A stretch of 64,000 nt of DNA, taken from the NCBI GenBank assembly GCA_963556145.1, contig OY744467.1, positions 4,836,001-4,900,000 of the forward strand, given 5' to 3'. The stretch comes from Hygrocybe punicea. Taxonomy: Eukaryota > Basidiomycota > Agaricomycetes > Agaricales > Hygrophoraceae. Under the pieces are notes generated by a model. That model was not told the origin of the DNA. It saw nothing but the letters and a program-made list of their open reading frames with translations, and did not search any database. Both the position numbers and the translations under genes were made by a program. Position 1 is the first letter of the stretch. Every line of letters starts with the position of its first letter. Shown in pieces: positions 34,031-45,591 of the stretch.

Positions 34031-35936
34031 TGTAGAGACTCAATGTCCCTCTGAGTCCATATCGTCAATATCACGAATCTGGACGAACCCGATACCTCCA
34101 AACGATTCCCATTCCAACCCGACATAACCCAACGTGACGTGACCCGACGTGACCGACATGACCTGACATATGCCGCTTCATCACAGCCACTTTTGGACCA
34201 AATCCGGCAACCTCAGAAGCCCTGGAGTTCTAATTATAGGAGATGGATCTCATCAGACTCGATCCCCGACTTCGGACTTGCCATATATATGCATCCCCTT
34301 GTCCTTTTGGAGATATGTATGAGATTTTAGATCTTTTTCTTGGACATTCATTTTCCCCTCCATTATCCTGTCACTGTCGCATCGCAACTCCCCTCTTCTC
34401 ATCCCCATTCCAACCTTTCTTTGTAGTTTACCATCGGCTGAAATAGATATGTCCGAAAGTAGATTACTCACTCATGTACTACAAAAATGGTCCCCGACGA
34501 CTGTAAAAAAAAGAGATACCCTTAGTCCCCGTTTCCTCATAGTCAGAATCACATTTTAATCCCTTCAAATGCTCGTCCTCATAGACCCTTAGCTTTTTGT
34601 AGTTGACCTCGTTGTCTTTATCATCATTCCTTTATTCGTTCATCGTTTCCAACCCAACCCAACCCAACCCGCCATACCCGACATCATCGGCATCATCGGG
34701 TTCTTCGTTATTTACCTGTTTTCATTCCGTTCATTGCCGGATTTATTGTTATTTGTCCAGTTCTACACAGCGGCTTATATTTTTACTTCCATTTCCACTT
34801 TTTTTTACTACTATTCCTGACACTGACTTATCCACCGTCACTTCTACACTGACACCCCTAGGTTAGGATCATCTTCTTTATTGTTCCGATGATATGCAGT
34901 CTCTCCCTTTGGGCACGGAATCTCTCATAGGATCCAATTCTACTTTCCCTACGACTCTTCCGCGTCCTGCGTACATGCGAAACATCAGCGCGCTGCCCGC
35001 GACTTGTGCAACTTACGCCAATTGATGCGTGCGTGACTGTGACATCTTCGCTGTATCTTAACCACACAACCCGGTCTCAATACGCTGAAACACGACCGTT
35101 AAACACGACCTATACGTTCGGACACCGAGTCCGATACTAGAAATGTAATTCATCCGGTTTATCTTCATCTTTTCGCCGACTTTCATGTGATATTCGCCGT
35201 TATTTCAAATCCTTCACTATTCTGTTCCTGTTTTGTCGCTTTCATGCGATATTTCGCTGCATTTCTATTTCACTCATCCACCCTTAAACCCCTATCCCTT
35301 TAGAATATAAAAAATGTCCTGTAGTAGAAAATAAAAAAAGAAGAACCCAGTTCTCCCCTCCCCACTAGTTTGCATTGTGGTGAACGCAGCCTGGGTAGGC
35401 ACGGATTCGATGAGCGAGTTCTGTCAGTTGGGGTGAAAACCCAAAACTCTTCTTGTTTGTGACTATTTACAACAGCCACTACATACAAATGATAGAACAA
35501 ATAGGGAATATAGTAAAATGAGTGAATATGTACCCAGAGATATAGATGTCTCTACAGCGTCTTAAGTTTAAAAATCCAGTCATTCCTACTCAAATCTGCG
35601 TCTTTTCTCGTTGCGTACTCTCCACTATCGCGACCTAAGTCGTAGCGTAGAACCCTCGTCTCGTCACGTCATCACTGCGTATCGTGCTGTCATCTAGGAC
35701 ACCCAGCTAAGCCTTCCGATTCTTGTTTATCACTGCATTGTGATATCACACTATCTCGCGACACTTTGCATTTGTTTATTTGATCGCGCATATTATCACG
35801 CATTATTGCATTATTGTCAGGAGTGTCCCAAGTCCCGTTCGCACCTTTGCGACATTTTCATCTTTTATTATCTCTTTATCTGGGGTCATAGACGTGGAAA
35901 CCGTATCACTGAAGCCACCCCAAACCTGCATCTACA
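34031..35936. mobile_element. Solo LTR, family 2, 1.9 kb, in the P450 pseudogene
   Basis: It begins TGTAGA and ends TCTACA, a perfect short inverted terminus with TG...CA ends. A 4-bp duplication, CCAG, lies at 34027-34030 and 35937-35940. Removing it joins the P450 reading across Asp-Pro-Pro-Leu-Glu-Gln-Arg-Ile-Ser-Asp. The interior is pyrimidine-rich and includes a CCCAA tandem near 34,650. There are no coding signals. The 580-bp solo LTR at 55547 starts with the same TGTAGAGNCTC. Confidence 0.75.
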
Positions 35937-36405
35937 CCAGTGGAGGATCTATGGCGATGTTTGACTTCACTGAGAAAGAAACGAATATTTAGTTACAAAG
36001 ACAGATCGAGGAAGAAATATTGACATACGAAGCAGGTTGAGAAGATCTTTTCCATTGTGGGAGGACTCCAAGTTTTCTCTTTCCATCACCTTTTCCATTT
36101 CTTGCACAAGCTGGCCAGTGACACTGTGAATGACCTTGTGGCAGCAATGCTGGGTGCGCGTCACTCTGTCAGGCTGAATTTAGAAGAATCAACAAAAAAG
36201 CATACTAAATAGTAGTGGAAGGCAGCCTACAAAAATGGTGAAGATGAAGGGGAAATAAATACCAATAATCAACCTCAATGGATTGACTTGTAAGTGATCA
36301 AAAGCTCATTCGATTTGTTCTGGATTGCATTGAATTGGTAGTCGAATCCTGGATAGCCAGCTTGTTATTCAAGTAAGAATGGAAGTGAGATAAAACTAAC
36401 CTGCC

Positions 36406-36788
36406 TGTTATGCGACGTGACAAACGAAAGAGTTTTACTTCGAGAAGAGAAGACAGAGATAGAATAGGTGTTGAATCACGAAGTGCAGAAGCAGGTTTTT
36501 AACGAGTTAAATTACCTAGGGTTACATGCCAAAAGAAGACTACTTATATACATTCTGAGACGTGGCTGTGTAACTAGGTAGAAAGGAAAGAAGACTATAA
36601 AAGGAAGAAAGAATGTGTCATATGAACGTCATAAGCAGAGGAAGAAGAGTCCTATGAGTAATAGACATATGATAAGCGGAAGAAAAGAGGTCCACATGAG
36701 TAAAAGAAAAAGAGTAAGCATAAAGTGACAACAAAGAGAAGAAAGAAAAAGATATCAGAATTACAGTCACAAGTCACGCATCATAACA
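36406..36788 (-). repeat. Ty3 LTR (3' LTR in element orientation)
   Basis: TGTTAT...ATAACA, 383 bp. It differs from the other LTR only at CpG/TpG sites plus a GAA indel. Confidence 0.95.
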
Positions 36789-36824
36789 AACTACCACACC
36801 GAAAAAGTTCCATCCCAGAACAAC

Positions 36825-38066
36825 TTAGAACAACATATCAATAAGGTCCTCCCAATGAGAAGTATCATAGCCACGCAACTGATGAACAACCGCAGCGTCA
36901 AGTGTAGCATTGACGAGGGCATAACGATAAAGGTTGAACTGGTGGCGAGGAAAACAAGAGAGCTTGATGGCATGATGGCGAAAGTAGGTAACATGATGAG
37001 CTTCATCAGCAGGGGATGAGTAAGGACTCAAACCAAAAGAGAGTGATGGGGAAGAAAGTTGTGCAGAGGCCGATTGGAAAGGAGTACGATAAGAGTCGTC
37101 GATATCAGCATCGAAGTCATCAGCAGAAGAAGAGGGTAAGATTGGGGGAGAATGCGAAGGAGGTGGAGATGATAGCCAAGCATCAAAAGGGGCATTGAGT
37201 GGAACAAAGAAAGAGGAATTGAGTGGGGGAGGAGAAGAGGGGGATAAAGATGGTGAGGAGGGTACAGTGGAAGGTGGGGCAGGAAAGAGAGGACGCGTCC
37301 GCAACCACACATCAAAGTCATTGTCATCGGTGTTGATGGTATTGTTATCCGCAAGAACTCCATCAACCATATTCCATATTCCAGTGATGGGGCTAGTACA
37401 TCCCTCGACAGAATCCTCCGAGGTGACCTCCAAGACAGTAGAGGTCATATCTGCTGAGTGTAAAGTGCCAAATTCGGCAGTAATCGTACAGTTTGCCATC
37501 AAGAATGTTGAGGGGATGAGTCACTCATGAGTGAAGTGTCATCTGAGGAAAAGAGGAGGAAGGTTGAGATGAAGACAGGTGTGAACGAAGTAGCAGTTGA
37601 TAATACATTGGAGTGTGATAATGAGATTCAAGACATGGAAGACATGTTGGCGAGTCCAAGGGAGTTGAAATGTGGTAAAATCCTGAAGACAACGAAGGAC
37701 GTACTCAGATTGAAAAGCACCAATAGGTGATGCTAAATGAGCAGTAGGAAGACGAAGAAGATGCGGGTTAGACCACTGAATGAAGTCGAACCAATTGAGA
37801 GGGCGGTTCTGAGGCCAAGAGTATGGATTATTCCAAAAAAGAGGATGAGGCCAGGGGAAATAACGGTAATGGTGCACGGTGTTGTGAACAAGGTGACGAT
37901 TACCGGTATAGAGGTTGTTGTCTCAATTCAAAGCAAGGGTGCGATGACAATAGCGGGGAAGAGAGTGACGAGCCATGAGAAGATGATGGTGATGGTTTAA
38001 GAAGAGAGAAAAGCGGAGTTGAAAATGTGAAACGCCATAAAAGATAGTGGCGTAATCACGTGACAT
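36825..38066 (-). pseudogene. Third ORF of the Ty3 element, downstream of pol
   Basis: A 413-codon frame starts at ATG 38066, overlapping the pol stop within ATGTCACGTGA, and runs to 36825 with three internal TGA (37923, 37539, 37521), each consistent with CGA to TGA. The N-terminal half is rich in Arg/His/Trp/Tyr/Pro (Trp-Pro-Gln-Asn-Arg-Pro-Leu-Asn-Trp-Phe-Asp). The C-terminal half is Ser/Pro-rich and acidic, ending in a hydrophobic-aromatic block. There is no obvious signal peptide or membrane span, so an envelope role is not supported. I recognise the N-terminal block as recurring in Agaricomycete Ty3 elements but know no function for it. Confidence 0.65.
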
Positions 38067-41000
38067 TTCGATGTGCTTCATATTCTAGAACCAAATCACG
38101 AGCATGGCGTAAATTGGAAACCGGTTCCCAAGTATTTTCATTGGCAGGGTAACCTCTCCATTTGACAAGGTACTCCTTTTTACGTTTGCGATAATAATGA
38201 TCAATAATCGACTCCACATCATATTCTTCCTGTTGATCAATAATATCAGGAGGAGGACATAAAGTGTCGTTAACGATGGGAGGATGAAGTTGATTGTTGA
38301 TTTGAGCAGGATGGAGTAATGAAACATGGAAGACAGGATGAACCTTCCAGGAGAGGGAGTTTGAGTCGAAAAGCGACATCAGAGACTTGGTCGATGATAG
38401 GGAATGGCCCAGTTCGTCGAACGTCTAATTTCTTCATGGGGCGTCCAGTATTAAGGTTTCATATGTCAAACCAAACAAGTTGTCCAATCTTGAATGTTAA
38501 ATCTCGGCGTTTGATATTGGTGAATTTCTTCATGTCATCGGCAGTGCGTTGAAGTGAAAGAGCGGCGGAGTTATGGGCATCAGAAAGGGTCATAATAAAG
38601 TCATTAACGGAAGGATTTGATGAATCGGGTTTATCGATTGTAAGGGGAGTACGTGGATGGTGACCATATTCGAGGTAAAAAGGGGAAAACCCAGTAGAAG
38701 AATGCGAACGATTGTTATAAGAGAACTCAGCTGTAGATAACCATTCCGACCAATCAGATTGAAATTAGTATAGAGGTGAAGATATTGTTCCAATTCCTGA
38801 TTGGTACGTTCGGTTTGGCCATCAGTTTGAGGATGATAAGTGGTCGAAAGTGCGGTTTTAATGTCAAGAAGCTTATTGAGTTCTTGAGTAAATTTCACAG
38901 CGAATTGTGTTCCTCTATCAGATATGATTTTCTTCGGCCATCCGTGATGTATCCAAACATGGTCACGGAAAAGACGAGCAGCACCTTCAGCGGAAAGGGA
39001 AGTAGTTGTTGGAATAAAATGTGCTCATTTGGTGAACCTGTCGACAACAATGAAAACAGCATCGTAACCTTGAGAAAGGGGAAGTTGAGTAATGAAATCA
39101 GCAGTGATTTCTTCCCAAGGAACGGTAGAGGGGGGAATGGGATGAAGGAGTCCAGTCGGATGGGCACGAATGATTTTAGTATGCTGGCAATCTGGACAAG
39201 TATGAATAAAATCAGTAACATCGCGACGGAGATTATCCCAGACATAATTTCGAGAAACAAGGTCGAAAGTCTTTTCTATTCCAGGATGCCCAGCATGAGG
39301 TGATGAGTGAGTCGATCGAATTATCTCGGTGCGCAAAGAAACAACCTCTGGCACAACAATGCGATCGCTAGCATCTCGGATCAAACCATCAATGAGAGAC
39401 CATCAGGAAGAGGGATTGGCAAGTTTATTGGCGATGTTGGAAGGTAACAGTTCGGTAAAATGTAGTTGATCGATGAAGGAAGGGGAAGAAAAGTCGATGA
39501 TTGCATTGATGAAATGCGATGGAGAGAGTAAGGTTTGGTCGGCGTTGTCAACACCTTCCGGGAAATAATCAGGGCGGCGCGATAAACCATCAGCACGGTT
39601 ATGTGTTCCAGGAATATGTTCTATGCAGAAGTCGAAATGACTAAGAAATTCAGACCAATGAGCTTGATGACGAGACAAAGTATGAGAAGTCATAAAATAC
39701 CGAAGAGCTTGATTATCAGAACGGATAGTAATCGGATGTGAAGCGCCTTCAAGTAAATGTCGCCAATTTGCAAGGGATTTGACGATCGCAAGCAGTTCTT
39801 GGTCAGGGGTCATATAATTTCGTTCTGCAGGAGAAAGGGAAGCAGAAAAATAACTGATTGGATGAAGAATACTGTCATGTTTTTGCATAAGAATGCCACT
39901 GATAGCGAAACCGGAAGAATCAGTTTCGAGGAGGAAGGGAAGATCGCGTTGAGGCGATTTCAACACAGGTTCCGACGTAATCGCAAGTTTCAAAGCATTA
40001 AAAGCATTGTCACAATCAATCGTCCAATCAAATTTCATGTTGCAGCAAGTAAGGTGATGAAGGGGTCGAGCAATGAGAGAGAAATCCTTGATGAAACGAC
40101 GCCAAAAATTTGTAGTTCCAAGAAAGGATTGGACATCGCGAAGTTTGCGTGGAGTAGGCCAATCCGAAATAGAACGTATCTTGGATGGGTTAACAGTGAC
40201 TTGACCTTCACTGACTATGTGTCCAAGATACTTGATGGAATCTTTTTCGAATTGACATTTAACAGGTTTGGCGGAGAGTTTTGAGTCGCGCATAATTTCG
40301 AGAACACAATGAGTCCAATATTCCAATTCTTCGAGCGTGTCACCAAGAATAATAATATCGTCCATATAGATGAATACATTTCCAGAGGAAAGCATGTCAT
40401 GGAAGCGAATGTTAATCATCCGTTGGAACGTAGCTGGAGCATTGCAAAGACCAAAAAACATAACTGTTGGTTCGAATAATCCACGGTTCGTGATAAAGGC
40501 AGCTTTCCAAATGTCATCCTCCTTAATATGAATATTGTTATATCCCCAACAAATGTCGATGACAGAAAAATGTTTAGTGGTTTGGAATTTAGGCTGTTGG
40601 AGAATTTCGGAAAGAAGGGGTAGAGGATAAGCGTCACAAACTGTGTGGGCGTTAAGATAACAGTAATCCTGAGTAGGACAAAGACCAGGATCAGAACCAA
40701 GAGCATTGATTTCTTCACCTTTGACGACAAAAAAGAAAGGAGCGGCTTGAGGTGATTTTGAGGGACAAATGCGACCAGTAGAAAGATTTTCTTCTAAGAA
40801 CCTATCGAGTTCAACTTGTTCGCAAGGAGAAAGAGAATACAACTTCGAATGTTGTGGTTTGAAGGAGGGTTTGAGGTTGATAGCGTGATCGAATTCGGAA
40901 TGGGGGGGAAGTTCATCGAATGTCGCACAAAGGAAGACATCTTTGTAATTCCAATATTTTTCCGGTGTAAACGCAATCATATCTTCTTCAACCGTAGTCA

Positions 41001-41636
41001 GTCGCGAAGTGTCACGAATTCCGCTAATGGTATGTTGGATTTGATCTCGAGGAAAATGAAAGAAAGTCGAATCAGAATCGAGATCTAATGAAGCAATAAA
41101 CTCTTCATAATCTGATCGAGGGTCGACCTTTGACTTCAGCGAGTCCAGTGGTGGGGATAATGAAGGAAGACCACATTGGAAAATGTCCAAAGTCTTCTGT
41201 GCAAAATCGGCATGCGGATTGTGCTTTTGAAGCCAAGGGAAGCCGAGTATGACGTCGAAATTATCTAGGGAGGAAATCTCCAAATCTAGACATTCTCGAT
41301 AAGATGGTGGCAAAAATAAAAAGATGTCGCAATAAGAATCAATGACACCACCTCGGTTATGAGTGCCATCGACGTTCCGTACGGGTATTTGGAACTCCAA
41401 TTGTAGAGTGGAGAGTTGATTATTCTCCACCAAGGAATGGTTAATAAATGTTCCAGTTGCGCCAGTGTCTATCAAGACTCAAATAGGAATTTTTTCACCA
41501 GTGTCAGTCGTTTCAAGCCAAAGTGTTACATCGAAGGTATTGGGGCTTGATCGCATAAGACCGAGAAAATGGCAGCGTCGTTGTTTTCCTAAACAATTAC
41601 AAGGATAGTCCATGGAATAATGAGGACCATCATCTA
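38056..41636 (-). pseudogene. Ty3 pol: protease, RT, RNase H, integrase, chromodomain
   Basis: Order on the minus strand: aspartic protease (Leu-Ile-Asp-Thr-Gly-Ala-Thr, about 41475), reverse transcriptase (Tyr-Met-Asp-Asp-Ile, about 40360), RNase H (Leu-Glu-Thr-Asp-Ser-Ser, about 39930; Asp-Asn-Gln-Ala-Leu), integrase zinc finger (His ... His, Cys-Pro-Asp-Cys, about 39195), integrase core (Asp-Arg-Gly-Thr-Gln-Phe, Thr-Asp-Gly-Gln-Thr-Glu-Arg) and a C-terminal chromodomain (Tyr-Leu-Val-Lys-Trp-Arg-Gly-Tyr, about 38155). It is broken by TGA at 41479, 39403, 39025 and 38459 and a one-base loss near 38,760. All four TGA fit C-to-T change at CGA. The chromodomain places it among chromoviruses. 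Confidence 0.93.
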
Positions 41637-42857
41637 AAATCCCTCATGTACAAGTTCATAAGCGAGAGCCGTCTTCTCTGCATTGCTCAATGCAGACACA
41701 CCCGATGAATGATAAATACTTTTTTCTTTACTCCCTGCACCCGAATTTTCCGAAGTTCCCTGTTGAATCGCACGAATTCTGTGCGAGCAATTTCCGCGAC
41801 CATTTCCTCGACCCCGCTGGTTTTGTGACGTGCCATCGTGAGCAGAGGATGAGTGATCTGGACATTTGTTGGCCCAGTGTTCAGACAATCCACAAAGAAT
41901 GCATTGGTTATTTGCTTTTCTTTGTGCGGCGATGGCGGCATCTACAGGTTCTCATTTAACTGTGGGATTCAAGGAAGTCGAAGAGGAAGGTTTCGGCTGA
42001 GTAACAGATGAAGAGGAAGATTTCGAGGTTGTAGTGGTTTTCTTTGGAGCCGAAGAAGTGGAAGGGGAAGAAGAAGTGGTGGTGGCGAGATATTCACAAT
42101 ATTGCCAGTCAAAACGACTGGAAAAAGCCTTCCATTCTCCAAGATCGGCGGGCATAGTGGCAAGAGAGAAAATTTTCGAAGTCACAGCTTGGTTAAGTCC
42201 ATCTTTAAAAAGTCCTACAAGAGCTTCATCGTTCTAACCTGTTAAAACAGAATATTCCTCGAAGCGGATGGTGTAATCGTCCACAGTGGCTTTTCCTTGC
42301 TTTATGGCTTTAATTTTGATGCAAGCAGTCGTGATTCGATCTGTGTCTCCAAAAGCCTTTCAAACATCCATCTTGAAATCTGCCCAAGCATAACCAATAG
42401 GTAAGCTGGCTAGCTTGTTTTTGGCCCATGGTAAAGCACGTCCAGACTTCATGAAAGACAAACCCAGAAGAACCTTCTGGTCGTCAGTGTAAGGTTGTAC
42501 ACGAAGATATACGTTACACTGATGAAGGAACTTCTCGACAGTTTCGGGCTTTCCATCATAATCGTCGGGTTTCGCAACTTTAATAACAGGCGGAGTGGGC
42601 ATAGGAGGGGGTGGGGGAGGTGGAGCAGCAGCAGCAGCAGCCTGAAGAGCCGCGATGGCTGCATTTGCAGTGACAAGATCGGCTTGGAGTTGAGCGAGGT
42701 TTGCTTGCATTTGAGCAGGAGTGGCCATTGAAGAAGTTGAGGAAGAACAAGGAGGAAGTGGTGGTGGAGTAGGTGGAGGTGGAAAGCGAGGAGCAGAAGA
42801 ACTAAAAGCAGGATTTGAACGGGTTTGGGATCGGGTCCGTGGAGGAATGATGGGCAA
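41634..42857 (-). pseudogene. Ty3 gag with CCHC zinc knuckle
   Basis: The frame from 42857 encodes a Pro-rich N-terminus, an Ala/Gln coiled region, a capsid-like block (Trp-Ala-Lys-Asn-Lys-Leu-Ala), a Ser/Thr/Lys-rich linker and the knuckle Cys-X2-Cys-X4-His-X4-Cys near 41,895. Stops inside it are TGA at 42360, TAG at 42234 and TGA at 41952. Gag ends at TAG 41636-41634 with the pol frame at -1, so either a one-base loss or a -1 ribosomal shift joins them. Confidence 0.9.
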
Positions 42858-42888
42858 GCAAAATGCAATGCAAAGGAGGTAATTTAAT

Positions 42889-43268
42889 TGTTATGTGACG
42901 TGACAAACGAAAGAGTTTTACTTCAAGAAGAGAAGACAGAGATAGAATAGGCGTTGAATCACGAAGTGCAGAAGCAGGTTTTTAACAAGTTAAATTACCT
43001 AGGGTTACATGCCAAAAGAAGACTACTTATATACATTCTGAGATGTGGCTGTGTAACTAGGTAGAAAGGAAAGAAGACTATAAAAGGAAGAAAGAATGTG
43101 TCATATGAATGTCATAAGCAGAGGAAGAGTCCTATGAGTAATAGACATATGATAAGCAGAAGAAAAGAGGTCCGCATGAGTAAAAGAAAAAGAGTAAGCA
43201 TAAAGCGACAACAAAGAGAAGAAAGAAAAAGATATCAGAATTACAGTCACAAGTCACGCATCATAACA
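42889..43268 (-). repeat. Ty3 LTR (5' LTR in element orientation)
   Basis: TGTTAT...ATAACA, 380 bp, paired with 36406-36788. Confidence 0.95.
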
Positions 43269-43620
43269 CTGCCAGCCCAATAACGTTGAATGTTGCATGA
43301 CTGACCAAATGCAGTATATCAAGTCGCCATTACCATCATCGTTATCTGCAATGACATTCATCAATCTGTCCTTCAGCTCCTCCCCCTTTCTAAAGACAAG
43401 GGGTGCACCAAGAAGGCTGGAGTGGCTACTTGCCGCTGACGCCTATGAACTGTGCCCTCTGCAGACAGCATACCACACCCGATGAGCCCCATGATCAGAT
43501 GCCTGGATTGCTGAGGCTTTTCATACGTAGTGGTATTCTTCAGAACGTGCGAGACGGAGAGCAGGTAAAGAGTTAGCTGTTGGTCATCCCACTGCGATTA
43601 TCGTGGTTAGCGAAATCAGA

Positions 43621-44093
43621 AATCAGGAACTAGACTCTAGGAGCCACTTACTGAACCATATCCATGAATGTTGATATAAGTTCATATAACGACCTTGTTC
43701 ATGTACACATCATGACTGGAAAGGACTGCAAAAGCCATTCACTGTTATTGTTTTATTTCATGGTTTGGATTCCACTTACTCCAAGACCACATTTGTGGTT
43801 TCCAACAATCTTCTAATCGGTGGGCCCAACAGTTTATGGTGTGGATAATATCGGGGCACAATGGCAATGTAAAGCTACTGGGAGGAAACTTGTGAATAGA
43901 AAACTAGAGATTGGGAAATACATGTCCTAGTCGGAGGGGGTGGCAAGGGCACCAGGCCGAGTGTAGCATTGATTTTGATAACTCAGAAACAACTTGAATA
44001 ACTAGGGAGCAATAAACGTGACCATTTTGTGACGATGTGGTCACGTGGTACAACTAAGTTTGCCCATATTTGACTACACCTTTAACAACCAAC
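43621..44093. other. Degraded P450 upstream region / methyltransferase 5' flank
   Basis: Scattered minus-strand fragments resemble the N-terminal half of a P450 but cannot be joined. The last 150 bp are the probable promoter of the methyltransferase. Nothing else seen. Confidence 0.4.
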
Positions 44094-45395
44094 ATGTACA
44101 TACACAACATAAGTACACCGCTGCCTTCTTCCCGTCTGCCTCCTATCATCGAAATACCCTTACGTTCTCTAAAGGATCTTCAGGATTCTTTACATTTTTT
44201 ACGCTTGGTATATAACCCTGAGGTTCGGGGATCTCGTCGTCGCGTTGGCAACGAGGGGAGAGCTCATCGAGACCGATTGTACGAAGGACTTCTAGCATTC
44301 GAAACCGATGTCGACCACCTGAGATCAGATGGCTTTGAACGCTCATATGCTATCAAGTGGTTGACAGCCCTCGTCTCTCAGGTCGAATCTCAGGAGGAAC
44401 ACACCTTGGTCACGACGACAACGTCACTGCAAAGAGAAGATATCATCCAAGAGGCAGCTTCCCTCCTGGCGATCTGTGCCGGGGCAGCGTCAGCGGGAAC
44501 TCTGACCCGTGTTTTCACATTTACTTCTAGCCATGCTGCATGCGTGATTAAAGTGCAGTTGACGGATGCACCGCTGCAGAATCATGACTTTGCCAGTGTG
44601 GGGGCACAGACCTGGGGAGGAGCATGCATTCTTGCGGAGAGAATAGTTGAATGTCCGGACCAGTTTGGCTTGCTCGCGCGGGACGTGACGATTGGGTCCG
44701 GCCAATGTCTAGATTCGCACAAGGCGGGTGATACAGGACTTCGCGTGCTTGAGCTAGGCGCTGGAACTGGACTCGTCAGCTTGGCCCTGGGAAAACTGCT
44801 CGAATCCCCAGGGAACTGGAACGCGGCACGAACGACCATTGTTGCGACTGATTTTTACCCATCAGTGCTAACCAACCTCCAAACCAACATCGCGTCGAAT
44901 TTCCCGATTGTGAATGATGACCACCAACTCGGACGCGCCCAGTTTCCTGTTGCCGTCCTGTCACATTTTCTTGACTGGTCCAAGTTTTCAGAGGTTGAAG
45001 AGCCACTGCCGCCCCCCTTTGAGGAACCATTCGATTTGATCCTTGGCGCCGACATCGTATACGAGATTGATCATGCGATTTGGATCAAGTCCTGCCTTGC
45101 CAGACTTCTCCGGAAACCCAATGACACTCATATTGTTCCACATGCCAAGGCTGACACTCAGCAATGTTTCCACCTTGTCATCCCTCTCCGCCCAACACAC
45201 GCTTCAGAGTCGAACACGGTTGAAGAGGTTTTCTCTTGGCAAGAAGATAGTCTTGCCTGTAAACCACAGCACCAGTCCTTGCAACTTGCGATCCTGTCTC
45301 GAGAGAGGGTCGTCTGTGACGCTCACGGCGATGATGCTAGACGGGGCAATAAGGATGAAGTCGAGTACGCGTATTATCGAATTGGGTGGTGTTAG
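44094..45395 (+). CDS. Family-16 (METTL21/EFM-type) lysine methyltransferase
   Basis: Single-exon gene of 433 aa; the ATG at 44094 is the first Met in frame. The N-terminal 180 residues are helical. The Rossmann core then begins with a Trp-Gly-Gly-Ala lead-in and SAM motif I Leu-Glu-Leu-Gly-Ala-Gly-Thr-Gly. The acidic residue after strand 2 lies in Val-Ala-Thr-Asp-Phe-Tyr, and the post-motif strand is Asp-Leu-Ile-Leu-Gly-Ala-Asp-Ile-Val-Tyr-Glu. This matches seven-beta-strand methyltransferase family 16. Length and the long N-terminal extension resemble yeast EFM2 / human FAM86A, which methylate elongation factor 2; that assignment is inference. The gene is convergent with PPT1, with 196 bp between stops. 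Lack of introns is unusual beside its neighbours. Confidence 0.8.
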   Translation: MYIHNISTPLPSSRLPPIIEIPLRSLKDLQDSLHFLRLVYNPEVRGSRRRVGNEGRAHRDRLYEGLLAFETDVDHLRSDGFERSYAIKWLTALVSQVESQEEHTLVTTTTSLQREDIIQEAASLLAICAGAASAGTLTRVFTFTSSHAACVIKVQLTDAPLQNHDFASVGAQTWGGACILAERIVECPDQFGLLARDVTIGSGQCLDSHKAGDTGLRVLELGAGTGLVSLALGKLLESPGNWNAARTTIVATDFYPSVLTNLQTNIASNFPIVNDDHQLGRAQFPVAVLSHFLDWSKFSEVEEPLPPPFEEPFDLILGADIVYEIDHAIWIKSCLARLLRKPNDTHIVPHAKADTQQCFHLVIPLRPTHASESNTVEEVFSWQEDSLACKPQHQSLQLAILSRERVVCDAHGDDARRGNKDEVEYAYYRIGWC

Positions 45396-45591
45396 CAAAT
45401 TTCCGTTCGTCTGGTTGTTTGTTGCAATTTCTTAGTTGTCGTTGATTTTGCGTATGATTCCGTGCATTTCAATCAAAATTCAGCCATTATCCGTCTTATC
45501 CAAGGTGTTTAGGGTTTACAAGTGCAATTGCATCTCGCACCGACAGCTGATATATACATCGCGTCCCGAAACTGATACAACAACGGAGTCC

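Larger units (their letters stand above)
36406..43268 (-). mobile_element. Full-length Ty3/gypsy chromovirus (6.86 kb)
   Basis: LTRs at 36406-36788 (383 bp) and 42889-43268 (380 bp) both start TGTTAT and end ATAACA. The target duplication CTGCC flanks the element (36401-36405, 43269-43273). The LTRs differ by nine substitutions and one 3-bp indel. Gag, pol and a third ORF run on the minus strand. Multiple in-frame TGA codons show the copy is inactive as it stands. It lies in the P450 pseudogene. Confidence 0.95.
33585..43620 (-). pseudogene. Cytochrome P450 pseudogene split by two LTR insertions
   Basis: Three minus-strand pieces are in the correct order. 43620-43269 has Leu-Ser-Ala-Glu-Gly-Thr-Val-His-Arg-Arg-Gln-Arg and then a Phe-Asn-Val-Ile-Gly-Leu-Ala-Gly-like end. 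36405-35937 has Phe-Asp-Tyr-Gln-Phe-Asn-Ala-Ile-Gln-Asn and Gly-Lys-Asp-Leu-Leu-Asn-Leu-Leu. 34030-33585 has Arg-Ile-Ser-Asp-Glu-Asp-Ile, the I-helix Ala-Gly-Ser-Asp-Thr, and the Leu-Pro-Tyr-Leu-His-Asn / Ser-Leu region. The Ty3 element sits between pieces 1 and 2; a 1.9-kb solo LTR sits between pieces 2 and 3. Within piece 3 there are at least two frameshifts. The heme-binding Cys exon is missing next to the foldback element. The membrane anchor is not recognisable upstream. Confidence 0.8.
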
